Below, piece by piece: positions 7,895 to 14,663 of a stretch of DNA of 18,921 nucleotides; within the stretch, counting starts at the first letter, position 1; each line of letters opens with the position of its first letter. Source of the DNA: Bifidobacterium breve (GTDB lineage: Bacteria > Actinomycetota > Thermoleophilia > Miltoncostaeales > Miltoncostaeaceae). The notes under the pieces are model-generated. The model did not search any database. It was not told the DNA's origin and worked only from the letters and a program-made list of their open reading frames with translations. The stretch is from the NCBI GenBank assembly GCA_945876305.1, contig CAMCOB010000017.1:1-18921 (forward strand), in the 5' to 3' direction. A program made the position numbers and the translations under genes.

Positions 7895-8280
7895 GGCTGC
7901 GGGTCCGATTCGGGTTCCGGTTCTGGCAGCGGCCCGTCGGGGGCAACCCGGTCAATGAGTTCGGTGAGGCGACGGGCCTCGTCCTGGAGGCCGTCATGCA
8001 CGAAGACCAGATGCGGCGTGAGCCGCGACTTCAGCACCCGGGCGACGCGGCCCTGCAAAAGCCCTCGGGCGGCCTCAAGAGCCGCACCGGCCCCCTCGAC
8101 GCGCTTCGGGTCGAGGGCGGTCCAGTACACCTTTGCCCGACCAAGATCGGGGCTGCTCTCCACCGCGGTGATGGTGACCATCTGCAGGCGGGGGTCTGAC
8201 AGCTCCGTGAGGAGTGCCTGACCCACCACCTCGCGGATGGCCTCATTGGCCCGCCGCTGCCGCTGACGCGGCGCCCCCAT
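7891..8280 (-). CDS. rbfA: 30S ribosome-binding factor A
   Basis: RbfA is a small KH-like factor that binds the immature 30S subunit and helps 16S 5'-end maturation. The 129 residues include RANEAIREVVGQALLTELSDPRL near the N-terminus (the first ~20 residues of the family pattern), a core with VTITAVESSPDLGRAKVYW, and the later LKSRLTPHLVFVHD, all diagnostic. The C-terminus has a short acidic, proline-rich tail (PLPEPEPESDPQP). The ATG is 17 nt after the infB stop, directly behind a small hairpin, with no clear Shine-Dalgarno sequence. Translation may depend on coupling to infB. The stop overlaps the DHH gene. Confidence 0.95.
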   Translation of the reverse strand: MGAPRQRQRRANEAIREVVGQALLTELSDPRLQMVTITAVESSPDLGRAKVYWTALDPKRVEGAGAALEAARGLLQGRVARVLKSRLTPHLVFVHDGLQDEARRLTELIDRVAPDGPLPEPEPESDPQP

Positions 8281-8283
8281 CAG

Positions 8284-8297
8284 GCGGGCCGTCCCGC
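8284..8297 (-). other. Hairpin between infB stop and rbfA start
   Basis: On the minus strand, GCGGG (8297-8293) can pair with CCCGC (8288-8284) across a 4-nt loop. The stem begins at the last base of the infB stop codon and ends three bases before the rbfA ATG. It covers the place where a ribosome binding site would be expected. Ribosomes finishing infB would melt it, which is consistent with coupled translation. There is no T-tract, so it is not a terminator. Confidence 0.4.
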
Positions 8298-11221
8298 TAC
8301 TCGGACGCCGGAGTGGGCGTGACGGGGCCGGGCGGTGCTGTGGCGGCCTGCGCGGTGCGCGCGACCTCCTTGAGCTCGAAGACCTCGATCACGTCGCCTT
8401 CCTTGACGTCGTTGTAGTCGTCGATGAGCACGCCGCACTCGAAGCCCTGCTGGACCTCACGCACGTCGTCGTCCACGCGACGGATCGAACCGATCTTGCC
8501 CACGTGCACCACCGTCCCGTCGCGCACAAGGCGGCAATCCGCTCCGCGCTTGGCCAGCCCGTCGGTGACATAACAGCCGGCGATGGTTCCAAGGCGGCTC
8601 GCCCTGAAGATGGCGCGCACCTCGAGGGCGCCCATGGGCTCCTCCACGATGTCCGGCTCCAGCAGGCCCACAAGGGCGTCGCGCACGTCTTCGATGGCGC
8701 GGTAGATCACGCGGTAGGTCCGTACGTCCACGCCCTCGCGCTCGGCCAACATCTTGGCCTCGGGCCTCGGACGGACGTTGAAACCAATGATGATCGCCTG
8801 TGATGCGGACGCAAGGTTGACATCCGATTCGGTGACCGCACCCACACCGGTGTGGATGATTCGCAGTCGCACCTCGGTTTGCTCAACCTTGTTGAGGGCG
8901 TCGGCAAGTGCACCCACCGAACCCTGCACATCACCCTTGATGATGATGTTGAGCTCCTTGAGCCCGCCCTCAGAGATACGGGCAAACAGGTCCTCAAGCG
9001 ACACCGGTCGGCGGTTTGCCAGATCCTCCGCACGCAGCCGCTGGCTGCGGGTTGCTGCAATCTGGCGCGCAAGCCGCTCGTTCTCCACCACGCGGAACTT
9101 CTCACCCGCAGCGGGGACGCCGTCGAGACCGAGAATCTCTATCGGTACGGACGGCCCGGCCGTGACCATCGCCTCACCCTTGTAGTCGAGCATCGCCCGC
9201 ACGCGGCCGAAGGTCTCGCCCACCACGAGGATGTCGCCGATACGCATCGTGCCGCGCTGCACCAACAGGGTGCACACGGGGCCACGGCCTGAGTCGAGTC
9301 GCGATTCCACCACGGTGCCCGATGCCTCAGGGGTCGGATTCGCCTTGGGCTCAGCATCGGCGTCGGCCACGAGCAGCACGGTCTCGAGGAGGTCATCCAG
9401 CCCGAGGCCGCTGTGCGCGGACACGTTGACGAACTCGGTGGTACCACCCCAATCCGACGGAATCACGTCCCGGCTGGCGAATTCCTGCTTCACCTTGTCG
9501 GGGTTGGCGTTCTCCTTGTCCATCTTGTTGATCGCCACAACGAACGGCACATCAGCGGCCCTCGCATGGTCAATCGCCTCGATGGTCTGCGGCATCACGC
9601 CGTCGTCGGCCGCCACCACGATGATGGCCACGTCGGTGATCTTGGCGCCGCGGGCACGCATCGCGGTAAACGCCTCGTGGCCCGGGGTGTCGAGAAACGT
9701 GACTTCGCGCGCGCCATGGTGCACCTGGTAGGCACCGATGTGCTGCGTAATTCCGCCGGCCTCACCTGCGGCCACCTCGGTACGACGCACCGCGTCGAGC
9801 AGCGACGTCTTTCCGTGGTCAACGTGCCCCATCACCGTCACGACCGGGGCCCGCGCGACGAGCGCGGCAGGGTCGTCGTCGAACACCGTCTCGAGGTCGG
9901 GCTCCTCCTCGGCATGGATGATGATGACCTTGCGCTCGATGTCGGCAGCGATGAGCTCAATGGCCTCGTCCGAGAGCGACTGTGTGATGGTTGCGAGCTC
10001 ACCCATGGTCATGAGGAACTTGATGATCTGTGCGGTGGGAATGCCGAGACCCTCGGCGACATCCTTGACCGTCCCGCCCGACCGGATCTCAGCCGGCGGC
10101 ATGTCGGCCGGGTTGATCTGCGGCAGCAGCGACTGGTCCGACTGATCCTGGCGCTGCCCGCGACGGCCACCACGATCACGCGGGCCACCGCCCTGACGGC
10201 GACTTGCCTGCGCATCGATCACGACACGGCGCTTGCGGCCCCGGGCATCACCGCCGCCCGGACGGCCGATACCACCGGTTCCGCGGGGTGGGAGCGTGCC
10301 CGACCGGCCGCGGTCTCCCGGTGCGCCCGATCCCGGAGGCCCGCTATTGCCACCGGTATCACTGGTGCCACCGGTGTCACGTGCGCCACCGGTGTCACGT
10401 GCGCCACCAGAGGTTCCGCCGGTCGTGGAACCGCCTGCAGGACCACTTCTGGGCGCCGGGGGCGGCGGCGGGGAATCCCGACGGGGGGCCGGCAGCACGA
10501 TCTTCTCGGGTGCACGCTTGGGCGGGATCCGCTCCTGCCCCTTCGGCTTCTCTGCGACAGGCTTTTCTGCCGCGGGCGTGTCTGTTGCAGGCGCCTCTAC
10601 TGCGGGCGTGTCTGCAGCCGGAGTGCCTGCAACCGGCGGCGGCGTGCCAGACGCATCGGCGTCTGGCATCTCGTCTGCAGGTGTCTCGCTGACGGGCGCA
10701 TCGGCCAGGACGGGTGCCGAAACCGCAGGCACCGGCTCCGCGGCCACAACGGGCGCAACTGCCGCGGGCGGCTCCGCAGGTGCGAGCGGCTCGGCGGCGG
10801 GCGTCTTCACCGCCGGCGGCTTTGGCGGAGCGGCCGCAACTGGCTGGGCTGGTTCGGTCGGGGCGGCTACCGGCTCGGCGGCAACCGGATCGACCGGTGC
10901 GGCAGGAGCCGGGACGGCCTTCTTGGCCACCGGAGCGGCGGGCGGAGTGGTCGCCACGGGTGTCGCCTCGATAACCGGGGGCTCCTCCACCGGCTCGGTC
11001 TTCTTCGGGGCGGCCTTCTTCCTCGGCGGCGGCGGCTGAGGCATCTCGCCATCCGGCTTCGGGTGGCGGTTGGGTGACAGGAGGTACAAGGCCCAGTCCT
11101 CATCCACCGTCGACGAGGCCGTCTTTACGTCGAGACCACCCCGCTGGAGACGCGCGAGCACGCTGGCGCTCGGCAGCCCCTCCTCCTTCGCGATCTCATA
11201 GACCCTCTTCTTGGTGCTCAT
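8297..11221 (-). CDS. infB: Translation initiation factor IF-2
   Basis: IF2 is the GTPase that places initiator fMet-tRNA on the 30S subunit and promotes subunit joining. The 974-residue product has an N-terminal IF2_N module (about 1-50), then a roughly 280-residue Pro/Ala/Glu- and Gly-rich linker, a basic stretch (about 325-357), and a second IF2_N-like helical region (about 375-435). The G domain has G1 GHVDHGKT (465-472), G3 DTPGH (511-515), G4 NKMD (565-568) and G5 SAHSG (601-605). Domains II-IV follow to about residue 955. The ATG at 11219-11221 has GAGAGG six nt upstream and overlaps the ylxR stop as ATGA. An upstream in-frame extension to 11326 is not IF2-like. Confidence 0.98.
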   Translation of the reverse strand: MSTKKRVYEIAKEEGLPSASVLARLQRGGLDVKTASSTVDEDWALYLLSPNRHPKPDGEMPQPPPPRKKAAPKKTEPVEEPPVIEATPVATTPPAAPVAKKAVPAPAAPVDPVAAEPVAAPTEPAQPVAAAPPKPPAVKTPAAEPLAPAEPPAAVAPVVAAEPVPAVSAPVLADAPVSETPADEMPDADASGTPPPVAGTPAADTPAVEAPATDTPAAEKPVAEKPKGQERIPPKRAPEKIVLPAPRRDSPPPPPAPRSGPAGGSTTGGTSGGARDTGGARDTGGTSDTGGNSGPPGSGAPGDRGRSGTLPPRGTGGIGRPGGGDARGRKRRVVIDAQASRRQGGGPRDRGGRRGQRQDQSDQSLLPQINPADMPPAEIRSGGTVKDVAEGLGIPTAQIIKFLMTMGELATITQSLSDEAIELIAADIERKVIIIHAEEEPDLETVFDDDPAALVARAPVVTVMGHVDHGKTSLLDAVRRTEVAAGEAGGITQHIGAYQVHHGAREVTFLDTPGHEAFTAMRARGAKITDVAIIVVAADDGVMPQTIEAIDHARAADVPFVVAINKMDKENANPDKVKQEFASRDVIPSDWGGTTEFVNVSAHSGLGLDDLLETVLLVADADAEPKANPTPEASGTVVESRLDSGRGPVCTLLVQRGTMRIGDILVVGETFGRVRAMLDYKGEAMVTAGPSVPIEILGLDGVPAAGEKFRVVENERLARQIAATRSQRLRAEDLANRRPVSLEDLFARISEGGLKELNIIIKGDVQGSVGALADALNKVEQTEVRLRIIHTGVGAVTESDVNLASASQAIIIGFNVRPRPEAKMLAEREGVDVRTYRVIYRAIEDVRDALVGLLEPDIVEEPMGALEVRAIFRASRLGTIAGCYVTDGLAKRGADCRLVRDGTVVHVGKIGSIRRVDDDVREVQQGFECGVLIDDYNDVKEGDVIEVFELKEVARTAQAATAPPGPVTPTPASE
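10349..10402 (-). repeat. Three 18-bp direct repeats in the infB linker
   Basis: Three consecutive 18-bp units occupy 10349-10366, 10367-10384 and 10385-10402. The last two are identical (GCCACCGGTGTCACGTGC on the plus strand); the first differs at a few bases. They encode a Gly-Ala/Thr-Arg/Ser-Asp-Thr-Gly pattern in the flexible linker of IF2. This is a small in-frame tandem duplication of the kind that varies among IF2 linkers. It has no visible regulatory role. Confidence 0.8.
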
Positions 11222-11496
11222 CCGTGCCTCTCGTCGCCCAGCTCGTCCGCCATCGTCACGTCGACCCTCACCTTGCCCCGCGCGCCGCGCGCGAAGCCCC
11301 GCCGTTCCACAGCCCGATCGAAGCACTCACGTGACCTGCACGTATAGATACCCCTGCCCGCCCGTACCGCCTTGTCGTCGCGCACCGCGACCAGCTCGTC
11401 ATCATCACGCACGGGCGTGAAGCGAGCCAGGTCGCCCTTGGGCGCACGACGTCCGCACCCGGCGCACATGCGCTCGGGGACGTGCGGCGTGGGCAA
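11218..11496 (-). CDS. ylxR: YlxR-family RNA-binding protein
   Basis: A small basic protein (92 residues with the chosen start) between nusA and infB, the conserved position of ylxR. The signature VPERMCAGCGRRAPKGDL, followed by GRGIYTCRSRECFDRAV, matches the DUF448 fold. Members bind RNA or nucleoid components and, in Bacillus and Clostridioides, influence expression and RNase P, but the general role is unsettled. The start is uncertain. A TTG at 11494-11496, 7 nt after the nusA stop, gives a normal family length. The only downstream ATG (11467-11469) removes the VPER motif, and earlier starts would overlap nusA. No strong ribosome binding site precedes any option, so coupling to nusA is likely. 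Confidence 0.88.
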   Translation of the reverse strand: MPTPHVPERMCAGCGRRAPKGDLARFTPVRDDDELVAVRDDKAVRAGRGIYTCRSRECFDRAVERRGFARGARGKVRVDVTMADELGDERHG

Positions 11497-11503
11497 AGCG
11501 GAA

Positions 11504-13054
11504 TCACTCGTCCGCGGCCTCCTCGGAACTGGCCTCAACGGCCACGGTCTCATCCGAGACGATCTCGGTGGCCACAACCTCATCGGCCGTCACCTCGATG
11601 GCAATAGGAACCTCGACCACGGCGTCGGCCGCGATGACGGCCTCTTCTGTGACGACCTCCTCCACCCCCGGCGCATCCCCCGGAGCGCTGGCGTTGCCAT
11701 CGTCGGCGAGCACCTCAGCCTCGACCTCAGCCACAACCTCGGACTCAAGTTCAGCATCGGACTCAAAGGAGGCGTCCTCCGGCACGATCGTGCCCGCAGC
11801 CTGGGCGGCCTCAAAGGCCTCCATGTTGGCGGCCGACGCCTCGGCGGTGTGCCCCTCAAGTGCGCAGTAGCGCGTACCCGACACCACGGCGTTGGGGCAG
11901 CGTCGACCATTCTGAAGAATGAAGGCGCACCGTGCGACCCCACCCTCCAACTCGTCGGCGTAATCGCTGTTCTCCTCTTCCGAGGCGAACGTTGACTCAC
12001 TCTTGATGTCGATGCGCCAACCGGTGAGACGGGCAGCCAGGCGGGCGTTCATGCCCTCCTTGCCAATGGCCAGCGAGAGCTGGTCGTCGGGGACGATGAC
12101 CACCGCCTGCCGGGCCTCGTCATCTACGAGCACCTCGCGCACGCGGGCCGGCGACAGCGCCTTGGCCACATAGCGCGCGGGCTCGTCGTTAAACGGGATG
12201 ATGTCGATCTTCTCGCCGCGCAGCTCCGAGACCACCATGCGCACGCGTGAACCGCGGGGGCCCACGCACGCACCGACCGGGTCGACACCTTGCACGTTCG
12301 AGATAACGGCGATCTTCGACCGCCATCCGGCCTCACGGGCCACGTTGCGGATCTCCACGAGGCCGTCGGCGATCTCGGGAACCTCGAGCTCGAAGAGTCG
12401 CTTGATGATCTCGTCGGAACGGCGACTCAGAATGACCTGCGGGCCCTTGTTGCTTGCGCGCACGTCAACGATGACCGCCTTGATGCGGGCGCCGTGGTCG
12501 TACCGCTCGCCGGGGACCTGCTCGCTGGCGGGAAGAAGTGCCTCAACGCGACCCAGATCCACCAGCGTGTACCGGTGATCGCTCTGCTGGATGATGCCGT
12601 TGACAACCTCGCCCACGCGATCGACGTACTCGTCGTACATCATCTCGCGCTCCGCCTCGCGAATACGCTGCAGCACCACCTGCTTGGCGGTCTGCGCCGC
12701 GATGCGGCCGAAGTTCTCGGTCGTCAGGCTCACTGGCTCGATCTGCTCGGGCCCATAGGCCGACCAGTCGATGTCCGGCGGCGGCGGCTCGAACTCCTCC
12801 GGATCAACCCCCTCGGGGATCTCCGGCTCCGGCCGCGGGAGGGTGACCAGCTCGGCGCCCTCAGGGAGCACCAGCCGATTTACCTGCATCTCGCCCGTCT
12901 CGCGATCAATATCCACGCGCGCCCACTCAACTGCCCCGGGCGTCTTGCGATACGCCGCGAGCAGGGCATCCTCAAGCGCCACCAGGAGGATCTCTGATTC
13001 GATCCCCTTTTCGCGCTCGATCTGCTTGATCGCCTCGATGATCTCGCGGTTCAC
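11504..13054 (-). CDS. nusA: Transcription elongation/termination factor NusA with C-terminal Cys3His extension
   Basis: NusA binds RNA polymerase and modulates pausing, termination and antitermination. The 516 residues include the N-terminal RNAP-binding domain (about 1-145, with an unusual Pro/Glu-rich insert at 74-110), S1 (about 147-211), KH1 (about 212-290, with GACVGPRGSRV) and KH2 (about 291-352, with AIGKEGMNARLAARLTGW). After KH2 comes an extra module: C376, C386, C397 and H402 in the pattern C-x9-C-x10-C-x4-H (RCAFILQNGRRCPN and GTRYCALEGH), which resembles a small zinc-binding motif. A roughly 115-residue acidic Ala/Glu/Val tail follows. The GTG start overlaps the rimP stop as GTGA, with AGGAG six nt upstream. 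Core identity is certain; the extension's function is unknown. Confidence 0.97.
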   Translation of the reverse strand: MNREIIEAIKQIEREKGIESEILLVALEDALLAAYRKTPGAVEWARVDIDRETGEMQVNRLVLPEGAELVTLPRPEPEIPEGVDPEEFEPPPPDIDWSAYGPEQIEPVSLTTENFGRIAAQTAKQVVLQRIREAEREMMYDEYVDRVGEVVNGIIQQSDHRYTLVDLGRVEALLPASEQVPGERYDHGARIKAVIVDVRASNKGPQVILSRRSDEIIKRLFELEVPEIADGLVEIRNVAREAGWRSKIAVISNVQGVDPVGACVGPRGSRVRMVVSELRGEKIDIIPFNDEPARYVAKALSPARVREVLVDDEARQAVVIVPDDQLSLAIGKEGMNARLAARLTGWRIDIKSESTFASEEENSDYADELEGGVARCAFILQNGRRCPNAVVSGTRYCALEGHTAEASAANMEAFEAAQAAGTIVPEDASFESDAELESEVVAEVEAEVLADDGNASAPGDAPGVEEVVTEEAVIAADAVVEVPIAIEVTADEVVATEIVSDETVAVEASSEEAADE

Positions 13055-13521
13055 TTCAGGCTCCTGCCGTCATCGCCACATTGCACCTTTACCATCCGGG
13101 CACCCCGCACCGCGTCACGCGGCACGACCACCACACCCGCCGACGACTCCACCGTGAGCGACTCTTCGGTCACCCCGGTCAGCGTCCCCGACACCGACTT
13201 CGCCCCAGCCGGGAGAGTTCCCGGCTTGACGAGCAACTTGACCTGCCCACCCACGGCGGCAAGAAAGTGCCGGGTCACGCGGAGCGGTGGCTCCGGTCCC
13301 GGCGATGATACCTCCACCGCGTAGCGATCCCGGATTCCGGCCCCTTCGAGCGCCCGTGTGACCTTGACACACAGTTCATGGTCCACCCCATCAGGGTGGT
13401 CGATAAACACCGTCAGCACGGCGGAACCCTCGCGACCGCGCGCAGTTGCCGCCCGGAGGTCAACCTCCGGGAGCTCCTGCGCGAGGAGGTCCTCCACCTG
13501 CTTCTCGATACCAGTGGCCAA
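13051..13521 (-). CDS. rimP: Ribosome maturation factor RimP
   Basis: RimP binds the free 30S subunit and assists its maturation. With the TTG at 13519-13521 the product is 156 residues. It begins with a helix (GIEKQVEDLLAQELPEVDLR), followed by the family core VLTVFIDHPDGVDHELC, the motif YAVEVSSPGPEPPLRVTRHF and the C-terminal SH3-like barrel. The frame is open up to 13620, but that reads through an intrinsic terminator, so those residues are not coding. A CTG at 13531-13533, with GGAG four nt upstream, is an alternative start. It would overlap a short upstream ORF's stop as CTGA, echoing the GTGA overlaps elsewhere. Start choice is uncertain; identity is firm. Confidence 0.9.
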   Translation of the reverse strand: MATGIEKQVEDLLAQELPEVDLRAATARGREGSAVLTVFIDHPDGVDHELCVKVTRALEGAGIRDRYAVEVSSPGPEPPLRVTRHFLAAVGGQVKLLVKPGTLPAGAKSVSGTLTGVTEESLTVESSAGVVVVPRDAVRGARMVKVQCGDDGRSLK

Positions 13522-13529
13522 CGTGGTCT

Positions 13530-13601
13530 TCAGGGTGCTCCGATTTGGTTCATGCCAAAGAAAAAGCGGGTCTTTCGACCCGCTCCTCCGGGTGTCGCCA
13601 T
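13530..13601 (-). CDS. Possible 23-codon leader ORF upstream of rimP
   Basis: An ATG at 13599-13601, with GGAGG three nt upstream, opens a 23-codon frame beginning MATPGGAGRKTRFFFG. It runs across the terminator hairpin and its T-tract and stops at a TGA at 13530-13532. That is 8 nt before the TTG assigned to rimP, or overlapping the alternative CTG start. Translation would disturb the terminator and could couple to rimP. The spacing of the ribosome binding site is short, and an ORF this size can arise by chance. The evidence is only positional. Confidence 0.2.
   Translation of the reverse strand: MATPGGAGRKTRFFFGMNQIGAP
13557..13584 (-). terminator. Intrinsic terminator between dtd and rimP
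   Basis: On the minus strand, GCGGGTC (13583-13577) pairs with GACCCGC (13572-13566) around a GAAA tetraloop. One extra A-U pair (13584/13565) extends the stem, and TTTTTCTTT follows. This is a classical strong Rho-independent terminator, active only for minus-strand transcription. It lies 85 nt after the dtd stop and about 36-45 nt before the rimP start. It either ends the dtd transcript or acts as an attenuator at the head of the rimP-nusA operon. A competing 5-bp hairpin upstream (13589-13593/13578-13582) could block its 5' arm. Confidence 0.88.
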
Positions 13602-13615
13602 TCCCCTCCGGCGAC
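13578..13615 (-). promoter_or_regulatory. Candidate antiterminator and upstream hairpin in the rimP-nusA leader
   Basis: Two further pairings precede the terminator on the minus strand. One is GTCGCC/GGCGAC (13615-13610 with 13599-13594, 6 bp) with a loop containing GGAGGGGA. The other is ACCCG/CGGGT (13593-13589 with 13582-13578, 5 bp, loop GAGGAG). The second uses the same bases as the 5' arm of the terminator, so the two are mutually exclusive. This is the arrangement of an attenuator. Whether a promoter lies upstream of it is unclear; an extended -10-like TGCTACCCT occurs near 13625-13633 without a good -35. Confidence 0.35.
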
Positions 13616-13668
13616 CGCACGAGGGTAGCACAGGGCCAAATCGGGCCGAATTACCGCACAGTGGACCT

Positions 13669-14130
13669 TCAGGCCGGGGGCCGGGCGACCTCGTCGCTCT
13701 CCAGCACCAGAGTCACGGGGCCGTCATTCACGAGCGCCACATCCATCATCGCGCCGAAGCGGCCACGCTGTACCTCGATCCCCGCTGTCTCAAGTGCCTC
13801 GGCGAAGGCCTCCACCACCGGCGCGGCGACACCTGGTGGGGCGGCCCCCGTCCACGATGGACGATTGCCGCCCCGGACATCCCCCATCAGCGTGAACTGA
13901 CTGACCACCAACACAGCACCCTCCACCTCGGCCACGGTGCGGTCAAATCCCCGCTCGCCGTTCGCGAATACCCGCAATCTCGCCACCTTGGACGCCATGC
14001 GACGCGCCACCGCCACGGTGTCGCCGTCCTGCACGCCCACAAGCAACACGAGTCCGTGCCCGATAGAGGCGATGCAATCGCCCCCCACCACGACCGAGGC
14101 GCCCGAGACGCGCTGAAGCACAATCCGCAC
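13669..14130 (-). CDS. dtd: D-aminoacyl-tRNA deacylase
   Basis: Dtd hydrolyses D-amino acids (and glycine from tRNA-Ala) mischarged on tRNAs. The 153-residue product carries both signature motifs: SQFT (77-80, within VVSQFTLMGDVRGGNRPSW) and the cross-subunit NDGPVT (135-140, preceded by GAMMDVAL). Length is normal. The GTG at 14128-14130 encodes the usual MRIVLQRV start. There is no Shine-Dalgarno sequence. Instead TACGAT sits 6 nt upstream, so a leaderless mRNA is predicted. The gene is divergent from the ybjN-like gene, with only 38 nt between their starts, and an intrinsic terminator lies 85 nt after its stop. Confidence 0.96.
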   Translation of the reverse strand: MRIVLQRVSGASVVVGGDCIASIGHGLVLLVGVQDGDTVAVARRMASKVARLRVFANGERGFDRTVAEVEGAVLVVSQFTLMGDVRGGNRPSWTGAAPPGVAAPVVEAFAEALETAGIEVQRGRFGAMMDVALVNDGPVTLVLESDEVARPPA

Positions 14131-14136
14131 TCAGCG

Positions 14137-14142
14137 ATCGTA
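14137..14142 (-). promoter_or_regulatory. -10 element for leaderless dtd
   Basis: TACGAT (minus strand) fits the TANNNT -10 consensus and is followed by CGCTGA and then the GTG of dtd. Transcription starting 7 nt after the box would begin at the G of the start codon. No convincing -35 hexamer is visible 16-18 nt upstream. Lack of a Shine-Dalgarno sequence supports a leaderless start. Confidence 0.5.
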
Positions 14143-14156
14143 CGAGCACCCGGGTG

Positions 14157-14162
14157 TACGTT
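14157..14162 (+). promoter_or_regulatory. -10 element for leaderless ybjN-like gene
   Basis: TACGTT on the plus strand is followed by GCCCGC and then GTG at 14169. The geometry is the same as for the divergent dtd start (TACGAT, 6 nt, GTG). It supports choosing the 14169 GTG over the in-frame GTG at 14154, which lies upstream of the box. No clear -35 is present. Confidence 0.45.
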
Positions 14163-14168
14163 GCCCGC

Positions 14169-14606
14169 GTGGACAGCGCACCGGCAGTCGTCAACACTTG
14201 GCTTGGGATGATCGGCGTTGACCACGAGCGTGTGGACGACCGCAACTGGACCATCCGCGTTCCCACCACCAAGCGTGAGGTCATCGCCGTTGCGGTGCAC
14301 GCGGGCGAGCGCACCCTGCTGCTGCGGGCGTTCTTCATGCGCGGGCCGGACCGGGACCGCGAAGGGGTCTACCGCCGTCTCCTCATGAAGAACCTCGAAA
14401 TGCGCTCATGGCGCTTCGCGCTCGACGATGCGGGTGACGTGTGGCTGCTCGCAGATGCAGAGACGTCAGTGCTCGGTGCTGCCGGGCTCGACGGATTGCT
14501 CGGGCTGCTCTCCACCTACGTAGATGAGACGTTTGAGGGCGCCCTCCGGATCGGGTTTGATGTCCCCGACAGCATGCAGGTGCACGGCCGGGAGCCGAAC
14601 GCGTAA
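14169..14606 (+). CDS. YbjN domain-containing protein
   Basis: The only plus-strand gene in the window. The 145 residues match the actinobacterial YbjN pattern: an N-terminal helix with a Trp (VVNTWLGMIGVDHERVDD), then a segment with FFMRGPDRDREGVYRRLLMK (usual form PDEN-E-VYRWLLRRN), then SWRFALDDAGDVWLLAD and a helical stretch of LDGLLGLLSTYVDETFEGAL. The fold resembles type III secretion chaperones. The family is linked to stress or motility regulation in E. coli but has no defined biochemical role in actinobacteria. The start is at 14169 because of the -10 box before it; GTG at 14154 would add five residues. It is convergent with the TPR gene, with 57 nt between their stops and no clear terminator. 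Confidence 0.8.
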   Translation: MDSAPAVVNTWLGMIGVDHERVDDRNWTIRVPTTKREVIAVAVHAGERTLLLRAFFMRGPDRDREGVYRRLLMKNLEMRSWRFALDDAGDVWLLADAETSVLGAAGLDGLLGLLSTYVDETFEGALRIGFDVPDSMQVHGREPNA

Positions 14607-14663
14607 GTCAGATGTGCTGCGACCCCGGCGGCCTGGCCGTTCCCAGCGTGCGGCGCCGCTGAC

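Noticed and set aside
10540..11040. Repetitive GC-rich stretch that could suggest a CRISPR or minisatellite
   Set aside because: It is the degenerate Pro/Ala/Glu-coding linker of IF2, in frame, without constant repeats and spacers.
9413..11077. A 554-codon plus-strand open frame opposite infB
   Set aside because: It mirrors the IF2 GTPase domain and Pro/Ala linker; its Gly/Arg/Cys-rich translation has no recognisable domain and no promoter or ribosome binding site.
11222..11326. Upstream in-frame extension of infB
   Set aside because: Residues before MSTKKRVYEIAKEEG are not IF2-like and overlap ylxR; a good Shine-Dalgarno sequence precedes the ATG at 11221.
13522..13620. In-frame extension of rimP to 13620
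   Set aside because: It would translate through the intrinsic terminator and its T-tract; the extra residues are not part of RimP.
14607..14663. Possible bidirectional terminator between the convergent ybjN-like and TPR genes
   Set aside because: Only short GC-rich palindromes (such as around 14650-14659) and a distant 5-bp GTCAG/CTGAC pairing are seen, with no T-tract on either strand.
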